Assembly (NCBI RefSeq): GCF_002968295.1
Contig: NZ_CP134399.1
Location: 1,984,001 to 2,048,000 of the forward strand
Direction of reading: 5' to 3'
DNA from: Mycobacterium sp. ITM-2016-00317
GTDB lineage: Bacteria > Actinomycetota > Actinomycetes > Mycobacteriales > Mycobacteriaceae
DNA: 64,000 nucleotides
Part shown: piece after piece, positions 57,817 through 64,000 of the stretch
How the letters are laid out: each line of letters begins with the position of its first letter
Position numbering within the stretch: the first letter of the stretch is position 1
The notes under the pieces: generated by a model
What the model was told of the DNA's origin: nothing
What the model saw: the letters and a program-made list of their open reading frames with translations, nothing else
The model's database searches: none
Made by a program: the position numbers and the translations under genes

Positions 57817-58890
57817 GTGCGGGTACTGGTCGCGATGAGCGGCGGCGTGGACTCCTCGGTGGCCGCCGCCAGGATGGTCGATGCCGGACACGACGTGGTC
57901 GGTGTGCACCTGGCGCTGTCGTCGGCGCCGGGCACCCTGCGCACCGGGTCCCGCGGCTGCTGCTCCAAAGAAGACGCCGGCGACGCGCGCCGGGTAGCCG
58001 ACATGCTCGAAATCCCGTTCTATGTTTGGGATTTCGCCGACCGATTCAAAGAGGACGTGATCGACGACTTCGTCGAGTCCTATGCGCGCGGCGAGACGCC
58101 CAACCCGTGTGTGCGCTGCAACGAGCGGGTGAAGTTCTCCGCGCTGGCCGACCGTGCGCTGGCGCTCGGGTTCGACGCACTGGCGACCGGCCACTACGCC
58201 CGGCTGTCCGACGGCCGGTTGCGCCGTGCGGTCGACCACGACAAGGACCAGTCCTACGTGCTCGCGGTGCTCACCGCCGAGCAGTTGCGGCACGCGCTCT
58301 TCCCGATCGGCGACACCCCGAAGTCGGAGATCCGGCAGGAGGCGGCCCGGCGGGGTCTCGCGGTCGCCGACAAGGCCGACAGCCACGACATCTGTTTCAT
58401 CCCGTCCGGCGACACCAAGGCCTTCCTCGGCGCGCGCATCGGTGTGCGCCCCGGCAGCGTCGTCGACGCCGCCGGGACCGTGCTGGCCGAGCACGACGGC
58501 GTGCACGGTTTCACCATCGGCCAGCGCAAGGGTCTGGGCATCCCGGGCCCCGGGCCGGACGGCCGGCCGCGCTATGTCACCGCGATCGACGCGGCAACCG
58601 GCACCGTCAGCGTCGGTGACGTGGCCGACCTCGAGGTGACCGGGCTGGTCGGTGACGCGCCGGTGTTCACCTCCGGCGTCGCGCCCGCGGGCCCGGTCGA
58701 GTGCGAGGTGCAGGTCCGCGCGCACGGCGGGATCGTCGGCGCGGTGGCCGAACTCGGCGACGGCACGCTGACGGTGAGTCTGCGCAGCCCGCTGCGCGGG
58801 GTGGCTCCCGGACAGACCCTGGTGCTGTACCGGCCCGACCCGGACGGCGACGAAGTGCTGGGCAGCGCGACCATCCGCGCCGCCCACTGA
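57817..58890 (+). CDS. mnmA: tRNA 2-thiouridylase MnmA
   Basis: A 357-residue enzyme (Rv3024c, trmU) that puts sulfur on U34 of tRNA for Lys, Glu and Gln. The PP-loop is [16 protein letters not shown]. Two catalytic cysteines are in [12 protein letters not shown] and [16 protein letters not shown]. The GATGHYAR motif appears as [14 protein letters not shown] 57817 starts two bases after the iscS stop. It receives sulfur from IscS via an acceptor. Confidence 0.95.
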   Translation: MRVLVAMSGGVDSSVAAARMVDAGHDVVGVHLALSSAPGTLRTGSRGCCSKEDAGDARRVADMLEIPFYVWDFADRFKEDVIDDFVESYARGETPNPCVRCNERVKFSALADRALALGFDALATGHYARLSDGRLRRAVDHDKDQSYVLAVLTAEQLRHALFPIGDTPKSEIRQEAARRGLAVADKADSHDICFIPSGDTKAFLGARIGVRPGSVVDAAGTVLAEHDGVHGFTIGQRKGLGIPGPGPDGRPRYVTAIDAATGTVSVGDVADLEVTGLVGDAPVFTSGVAPAGPVECEVQVRAHGGIVGAVAELGDGTLTVSLRSPLRGVAPGQTLVLYRPDPDGDEVLGSATIRAAH

Positions 58891-58897
58891 CCCCCGG

Positions 58898-59536
58898 TCA
58901 GCCCGGCACGTTGGCCAGGATGTTGGTCATCACGATGTCAGGCACCGACTCGGGGAAGGCGCAGTAGGTGACCTCGACCAGCACCGCGGACTTCACCCGG
59001 TAGTCGCGGCCGCAGTCGCCCGGCCTGGTGTGCACGGAATCGGCGGTCGTGGACACCGTGCCGACCAGTACTCCGCCCGCAGTGGTGCTCGCGCATCCGT
59101 CGATCCGCCCGACGACGGACTCGAAGGCCCGCCTGGCCGTCGGGGTGTCGCGGTACCCGGCCGCAGCCTGGGAGATCAGCGCGCCCCGCGCAGGGTTCTG
59201 GAAGGTCAGCTTGTGGAACTCCTCGACCTCGGGCCCGAAGACCTGGGTCTCGGCGTAGATCCATTCACATTGCGGCGGAAGGCTTTCGGCCAGGAAATCG
59301 ATGTCCACCGGAACCTTGCTGTCAGTGCCCGGGATCGCGGTCAGCTGCCGGCCGGAACCGGTCACCGCCTGCATCTGTTCGCGGTCGAGCAGCACGGTGT
59401 CCACGTCGACCGGAGACAGGGAGTCCTCGTCCACACCGGGCGCCGCGCGCAGCGGGGCGCCGCCGACCTGCTGGATGCACCCGACCGTCATGAGCACCAT
59501 CGCGCACCACAGCAGCGCCGATGCGCGGCCCGTCAT
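58898..59536 (-). CDS. lpqA: PknH-like extracellular-domain lipoprotein LpqA
   Basis: A 212-residue lipoprotein with lipobox LMTVGC (Cys20) and a PknH-type sensor domain in the remaining part: LSPVDVDTVLLDREQMQAVT, YAETQVFGPEVEEFHKLTFQ and DGCASTTAGG, with several cysteines (CEWIY, GCAST, DCGRD, YCAF) that probably form two disulfides. The position just past mnmA and before the MetE-like gene fits Rv3016 (LpqA). The ligand is unknown. ATG 59536 is the start. Confidence 0.82.
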   Translation of the reverse strand: MTGRASALLWCAMVLMTVGCIQQVGGAPLRAAPGVDEDSLSPVDVDTVLLDREQMQAVTGSGRQLTAIPGTDSKVPVDIDFLAESLPPQCEWIYAETQVFGPEVEEFHKLTFQNPARGALISQAAAGYRDTPTARRAFESVVGRIDGCASTTAGGVLVGTVSTTADSVHTRPGDCGRDYRVKSAVLVEVTYCAFPESVPDIVMTNILANVPG

Positions 59537-59571
59537 GCCCTGACTTTAGGCGGTCGAATATCGTCGGGCGA

Positions 59572-60582
59572 GTGACTGTCTTCGCGACCGCGACCGGAAT
59601 CGGATCCTGGCCGGGCACCTCGGCCCGGGAAGCCGCCGAGGTGGTCGTCGGTGAGCTGCACCGCCTGCCCCATCTGGTCGAACTTCCCGCCCGCGGCGTC
59701 GGCGCCGACCTGATCGGCCGGGCGGCGGCTTTCCTCGTCGACATCGCGCTCGACACGGTGCCGCGCGGCTACCGCATCGCCCAGGGCCGCCGCTCGGCGA
59801 CCCGGCGGGCGGTCAGCCTGCTCGACGAGGACCTCGATGCGCTGGAGGAGGCCTGGGAGAAGGCCGGTCTGCGCGGCGCGGACCGAGCGGTGAAGATCCA
59901 GGCGCCCGGCCCGGTGACCCTGGCCTCGAGTCTGGAACTCGGCGGGGGACACCGGGCGCTCACCGATCAGGGCGCGGTCCGCGACCTGACCGCGTCGCTG
60001 GCCGAGGGGGTGGCCACGCACCGCGCCGCTCTGGCCCGTCGACTGGAGAGCCCGGTGGTGGTCCAGTTCGACGAGCCGTTGCTGCCGGCCGCGCTGGCGG
60101 GCCGGCTCACCGGGGTGAGCAGCCTGAACCCGGTGCACCCGGTCGACGAATCCGTGGCCACCGCACTGCTCGACGAGTGTGTCGAGGTCGTCGGCGGCGA
60201 GGTCGCGGTGCATTGCTGCGCAGCTGATGTTCCGTGGAAACTGTTGCAACGCAGTGCAATCAGCGCGGTTGCGGTGGACATCGCGATGCTCACGCCTGCC
60301 GACCTGGACGGCATCGGGGAGTTCGTCGAGTCCGACCGCACAGTGCTGCTCGGCGCGGTCCCCGCCGTCGCCCCTGACGCGCGCCTGTCGGCAGAACAGG
60401 TCGCGGCATCGGTGGCCTCGGTGACCGACCGGCTCGGATTCAGCCGGGATGTGTTGCGCCACCGGGTCGGAATCACGCCGGGCTGCGGGCTGGCCGGGGC
60501 CACCCAGGCATGGGCGCGTACCGCGATCGAGTTGGCCCAGCGGGCCGCCGACGGACTGGCCGAGGACCCCGAGGCGGTCTGA
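59572..60582 (+). CDS. MetE-like protein (Rv3015c type)
   Basis: A 336-residue TIM-barrel protein resembling the C-terminal half of cobalamin-independent methionine synthase. It has VFATATGIGSWPGTSAREAA at the N-terminus, zinc-binding positions in VAVHCCAADVPWKL and ITPGCGLAGATQAWARTAIE, and FDEPLLPAA in a barrel strand. The N-terminal folate domain of MetE is missing, so it may use another methyl donor or have another substrate. TATCGT (59559-59564) lies seven bases before GTG 59572, suggesting a leaderless mRNA. The length matches the M. tuberculosis protein. Confidence 0.83.
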   Translation: MTVFATATGIGSWPGTSAREAAEVVVGELHRLPHLVELPARGVGADLIGRAAAFLVDIALDTVPRGYRIAQGRRSATRRAVSLLDEDLDALEEAWEKAGLRGADRAVKIQAPGPVTLASSLELGGGHRALTDQGAVRDLTASLAEGVATHRAALARRLESPVVVQFDEPLLPAALAGRLTGVSSLNPVHPVDESVATALLDECVEVVGGEVAVHCCAADVPWKLLQRSAISAVAVDIAMLTPADLDGIGEFVESDRTVLLGAVPAVAPDARLSAEQVAASVASVTDRLGFSRDVLRHRVGITPGCGLAGATQAWARTAIELAQRAADGLAEDPEAV

Positions 60583-60675
60583 AAGTCGGGAACACCGGCG
60601 CGTACTCGTCTACTCTCGGGTAGGCGCGGCCGGGCTCGGCCATGGGAGGCGCCGAAGACGCAGGGATGGGTGTAG

Positions 60676-62466
60676 TTGTCGGAGATGCTCTCGAGGATGC
60701 TCTCGAGCCCGCGCGGGTCGTCCGGGAGTCATCTTCCCGGCGAGGTTCCGCGTCTTCGGGCACTGGGCTCCTACGAGATCCTCGACACCGCTGCCGAGGA
60801 GTCGTTCGACCGGTTGGCCGCGCTCGCGGCATATGTGTGCGAGGCGCCGCTCGCGCTCATCGGCTTCGTCGACGCGACCCGGCTGTGGGTCAAATCCGGC
60901 CACGGCCTCGACATCACCGAGATCCCCCGCGAGCGGTCGTTCTGTACCCAGGTCGTCGCCGACACGGCGCTGATGGAAATCCCTGACACACACCTCGACC
61001 CGCGCTTCGACGCAGCGCCGGTGACTTTCGGCGGTCTGCGCCCGCGGTTCTACGCCGGGGCCCCGCTGGTCACCGACGACGGGCACGCGCTGGGCACCCT
61101 GTCCGTGATGGACCTCGTGCCCCGGGTTCTGACCGCCGCCCAGCGCGCGCACCTGCAGACGCTGGCCGAGCAGGTGGTGGGCCTGCTGCACCTGCGCGGC
61201 CTGCCGCGGCACGCCCCCGAGCACGTCCGCACGCCCGCGGCCGGGACGGTGTTGCGCGATCAGCAGCCGATGCTGGCGGCGGTACTGCAGCACACCGACG
61301 TGCTGGTGTACGCCAAGGACGTCGACGGCCGGTTCGTGATGGCCAACCGCGCGCTCGAAATCGTCACCCGGGCCCGGGGATCATTGGTCGGCGGGACCGA
61401 CCACGACTTCTTCGATGCCGACATCGCCGACGACTACCGGCGCAACGACCTGCAGATCATGGCCAGCCGGGAGCGGCGGGTGTTCACCGAGGAGGTCGTG
61501 CACCCGGACGGATCCGCGCACATCTACCGCTCGACGAAATTTCCGCTGTTCGACGACGACGGGGAGGTCATCGGCACCGGCGGGGTGTCCACCGACGTGA
61601 CCGAGCTGGCCACCGCGCGCGCCGCGCACGCGGCGGCCGAACAGCGGTGGCGCACCCTGGTCGAGCAGTCACCCGCTGCGGTCGTCGTCATCGACGACGG
61701 CGGCGGACTGGTCTACGTCAACAGCGAAGCCGTCACGCTGCTCGGCGGACAGAGCGCCGAGCAGATCACCGCGACGCCCGGTCTGGCCTTCGTGCCGGAG
61801 CGCTTCCGGTCGCTCGCCCAGGCGCTGCTCGACAAGATCGTCTCCGGCGGCATCCTGGCCCGCGCCCAGCGTGGGTCGCTGCTGCGGATGGACGGCAGCG
61901 AGATCGTCGTCGAGTTCAACTGCACGGCGATCGAACACGCCGGTGAGCTCAGTGTGCAGCTGGAGGTCCGCGACGTGTCCGCGGTCGCGGCCGCGCACGC
62001 GGCGCTGAAACACTCCGCGTCCACCGATCCGCTGACCGGCGCGCTGAACCGGCGCGCCTGGGACGCCCGGGTCGCGGCACGGCTCGCCGGCGCCGACGCC
62101 GTCCCGATGACCGTGGCGGTCATCGATCTGGACAACTTCAAGGCGTTCAACGACACCCGCGGCCACACGGTGGGCGACGCGCTGCTGCAGCACTTCGCCG
62201 CCGCCGCGGCGGCGGTGATCCGCAGTGACGACATCTTCGCGCGCTGGGGCGGAGAAGAGTTCATCGTGGCGCTGCCGGCCACCGCGCCGGAGCAGGCGGA
62301 GACGATCCTGAACCGGTTGCGCCGCTGCGTGCCCTTCGGTCAGACGTGCTCGGTCGGCTACACCGCCCACCTGCCTGCGGACACGTTGGGCGACACCGTC
62401 GCCCGTGCGGACCGGGCGCTCTACGACGCCAAGCGCCGGGGCCGCGACCAGCTGTGGCGGCGCTAG
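60676..62466 (+). CDS. Diguanylate cyclase with GAF and two PAS domains
   Basis: A 596-residue soluble sensor cyclase. A GAF domain covers about 35-175 (VCEAPLALIGFVDATRLWV, RFYAGAPLVTDDGHALGTLS). Two PAS domains follow at about 200-315 (VYAKDVDGRFVMANRALEI) and 320-430 (VVVIDDGGGLVYVNSEAVTL). A GGDEF domain ends the protein: active site RWGGEEFIVAL, with the inhibitory I-site RSDD five residues before it. No EAL domain is present. It should make c-di-GMP in response to a small ligand or redox signal. TTG 60676 is used; ATG 60685 is an alternative. Confidence 0.92.
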   Translation: MSEMLSRMLSSPRGSSGSHLPGEVPRLRALGSYEILDTAAEESFDRLAALAAYVCEAPLALIGFVDATRLWVKSGHGLDITEIPRERSFCTQVVADTALMEIPDTHLDPRFDAAPVTFGGLRPRFYAGAPLVTDDGHALGTLSVMDLVPRVLTAAQRAHLQTLAEQVVGLLHLRGLPRHAPEHVRTPAAGTVLRDQQPMLAAVLQHTDVLVYAKDVDGRFVMANRALEIVTRARGSLVGGTDHDFFDADIADDYRRNDLQIMASRERRVFTEEVVHPDGSAHIYRSTKFPLFDDDGEVIGTGGVSTDVTELATARAAHAAAEQRWRTLVEQSPAAVVVIDDGGGLVYVNSEAVTLLGGQSAEQITATPGLAFVPERFRSLAQALLDKIVSGGILARAQRGSLLRMDGSEIVVEFNCTAIEHAGELSVQLEVRDVSAVAAAHAALKHSASTDPLTGALNRRAWDARVAARLAGADAVPMTVAVIDLDNFKAFNDTRGHTVGDALLQHFAAAAAAVIRSDDIFARWGGEEFIVALPATAPEQAETILNRLRRCVPFGQTCSVGYTAHLPADTLGDTVARADRALYDAKRRGRDQLWRR

Positions 62467-62473
62467 CCCCGGC

Positions 62474-64000
62474 CTAGCTCTGGGTGCGCAGATCCTTGCG
62501 GAGGATCTTGCCCGAGGCCGATTTCGGCACGGCGTCGATGAACGTCACCATCCGGACCTTCTTGTACGGCGCAACGTGCCCGGCGACGAACTCGATCACC
62601 TCGTCCTCGGTGAGGTCCGCACCGGACTGCTTGACCACGAACGCTTTCGGCACCTCTTCACCGTCGGCGTCGAGTGCACCGACCACCGCCGCGTCGGCGA
62701 TGTCCGGGTGCGACAGCAGCACCGCCTCCAGTTCGGCCGGCGGCACCTGGTAGCCCTTGTACTTGATCAGCTCCTTGAGCCGGTCGACGATGTACACCAG
62801 GCCCCGGGCGTCGACCTGGGCGAGATCGCCGGTGTGCAGCCAGCCGTCGTCGTCGATGGTCGACCTGGTCGCCTCGTCGTTGTTCAGGTAGCCGGCCATC
62901 ACGTTCGGGCCCTTGAACCAGAGTTCCCCGGTCTTGCTCAAACCCTCTGCCGGAACGGCGATCTCCTCGCCGGTCTCGGGGTCGACGAGCTTGGAGGCGG
63001 CGTTGGACACCGTCCACCCGACCGAACTCAATGGCGCTTCCTCGTGCATGTCGGCCAGGCCGCCGTCGAACGGGGTGATGTGGCTGACCGGGCTGAGCTC
63101 ACTCATGCCGTAGCCCTGAACCACCTTGCAGTGCAACCGGTTCGCGACGGCGTGACCGAGGTCGGCGTCCAGCGGCGCTGCTCCGGACATCACCACGTTC
63201 AGCGAGGACAGGTCGTGGTCGTCGACGAGTGGGTGCTTGGCCAGGGCCACCGCCACCGGCGGGGCGATGAACGCGATGGTGCACCGGTGTTCGGCGATGT
63301 TGCCCAGGAACTCGCCGAGGTCGAAGCTGGGCATGATGACCAGGGTGGCGCGGGCGTGCAGAGCGGCGTTGAGCAGCACGGTCATCCCGTAAATGTGGAA
63401 GAACGGCAGCACGGCCAGCACCACGTCGTGGGGCTGCATGCCGTGCAGCGGCCGGATCTGCGCGACGTTGGCGACGAGGTTGCGGTGGGTCAGCATCACC
63501 CCTTTGGGGTTGCCCGTCGTGCCGGAGCTGTACGGCAGCACCGCCAGATGCGACGACGGCGCGAAATTCACCTGGGGCGCAGGGCCTCCCGACTCCAGTA
63601 TGTCGGCCGCATTCGGATGACCGTCCGCGGCGCGGCCCGGACCGTCGAGCACGATGAGGTTCTCGTCGGCGAGCCCGGCCGCGGCGGCAGCCTCCTTGGC
63701 CTGGGCCGCCAGTGGGGTCACCGTGATCAACGTGGTCGCCTTGGAGTCGCCCAGCTGCTTGGCGATGTCCTTGGCGGTGAACAACGCGTTGATCGTCGTC
63801 GCCGTCGCGCCGGCGCGCAGGATGCCGTGGAACGCGACGGCGAACGCCGAGCTGTTGGGTGCGAGCAGGCCGACGACGTCGCCGACACCGATGCCGCGCG
63901 CGGCCAGCGCGCCTGCGAAGGAGTCGACCCGGTCGAGCATCTCGCGGTAGGTGGTCTTGCGGCCGCTTTTCGCGTCGATCAGCGCGACCCGGTCCAGGTC
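62474..64000 (-). CDS. Acyl-CoA synthetase, 4-coumarate:CoA ligase type, cut by window edge
   Basis: An ANL-superfamily ligase of at least 500 residues; the N-terminus lies beyond position 64000. The AMP-binding loop is LPYSSGTTGNPKGVMLTHRN, the conserved core has VVQGYGMSELSPVSHITPFD, and the hinge region DGWLHTGDLAQVDARGLVYI precedes the C-terminal catalytic lysine in PKSASGKILRKDLR. Such enzymes activate aromatic or fatty carboxylates with ATP and CoA. The 4-coumarate:CoA-ligase-type core (GMTVLLNAALHARATLV) suggests an aryl or medium-chain acid; the substrate is unknown. Confidence 0.88.
   Translation of the reverse strand, partial: DLDRVALIDAKSGRKTTYREMLDRVDSFAGALAARGIGVGDVVGLLAPNSSAFAVAFHGILRAGATATTINALFTAKDIAKQLGDSKATTLITVTPLAAQAKEAAAAAGLADENLIVLDGPGRAADGHPNAADILESGGPAPQVNFAPSSHLAVLPYSSGTTGNPKGVMLTHRNLVANVAQIRPLHGMQPHDVVLAVLPFFHIYGMTVLLNAALHARATLVIMPSFDLGEFLGNIAEHRCTIAFIAPPVAVALAKHPLVDDHDLSSLNVVMSGAAPLDADLGHAVANRLHCKVVQGYGMSELSPVSHITPFDGGLADMHEEAPLSSVGWTVSNAASKLVDPETGEEIAVPAEGLSKTGELWFKGPNVMAGYLNNDEATRSTIDDDGWLHTGDLAQVDARGLVYIVDRLKELIKYKGYQVPPAELEAVLLSHPDIADAAVVGALDADGEEVPKAFVVKQSGADLTEDEVIEFVAGHVAPYKKVRMVTFIDAVPKSASGKILRKDLRTQS

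Noticed and set aside
60685..60707. Direct repeat ATGCTCTCGAG (60685-60695 and 60697-60707) at the start of the diguanylate cyclase gene
   Set aside because: Two 11-base copies in coding sequence give MLSRMLSS only; too short to claim a repeat element.

Overview
The window is high-GC, gene-dense DNA from a mycobacterium, most likely a rapidly growing Mycolicibacterium. The gene order matches, from memory, the Mycobacterium tuberculosis segment from Rv3062 (ligB) down to Rv3015c, in the same relative orientations. Genes not in the M. tuberculosis order are interleaved with this backbone. No tRNA, rRNA, insertion sequence, prophage or CRISPR array was seen.

Layout. 1-7208: the 5' end of ligB, then accessory metabolism (molybdenum oxidoreductase, HSD10-like dehydrogenase, pyruvate:quinone oxidoreductase PoxB, a phosphotransferase, a TSUP exporter) and a stand-alone LeuA-type regulatory-domain protein behind a short leader ORF and hairpin that look like an attenuator. 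7286-14722: CYP136 and its divergent TetR regulator, an SDR, and a same-strand block TetR / DinB2 polymerase / GAF protein / AAA ATPase, then an FMN reductase. 15042-18215: nrdHIE (class Ib ribonucleotide reductase) behind paired NrdR boxes. 18311-24167: accessory genes, including a DUF5997 gene divergent from a LysR-type protein without a DNA-binding domain, two VOC proteins, an OFA-type transporter with a 50-residue partner, and a MenJ-like reductase. 24275-27767: TetR, Baeyer-Villiger-type monooxygenase and nrdF2, again behind paired NrdR boxes. 27770-31972: a NarL-type histidine kinase with two response regulators, a doubtful membrane gene, and DUF3349. 31969-37536: adhC, fecB, ctaD, serB2. 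37540-39882: a MocR regulator divergent from a 50-residue protein and a YczE-type membrane protein. 39946-45263: ABC ATPase, NUDIX, echA17 and two methyltransferases in a tightly packed run, then secreted TB22.2. 45256-52698: AgcS symporter, a beta-propeller lipoprotein and the methylglucose lipopolysaccharide (MGLP) genes (acyltransferase, glycosyltransferase, GH57 enzyme, methyltransferase). 52906-58890: etfBA, an OlsBA-like acyltransferase pair, iscS and mnmA. 58898-64000: lpqA, a MetE-like protein, a GAF-PAS-PAS-GGDEF cyclase, and a 4-coumarate:CoA-ligase-type synthetase cut by the window edge.

Six genes (ligB, the phosphotransferase, the OFA transporter, the histidine kinase, serB2 and the OlsB-like gene) are each broken by one single-base frameshift with intact coding sequence on both sides. 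Two of them, serB2 and ligB, belong to the conserved backbone. This pattern points to indel errors in the assembly more than to real decay.

Regulation visible in the sequence: matching twin NrdR boxes with identical 32-bp centre spacing at both RNR loci; a palindromic operator between CYP136 and its TetR; an inverted-repeat operator in front of the MocR regulon; a perfect intrinsic terminator after etfA; long imperfect hairpins between convergent genes; and many TAnnnT boxes 6-9 nt before the start codon, which imply leaderless mRNAs.
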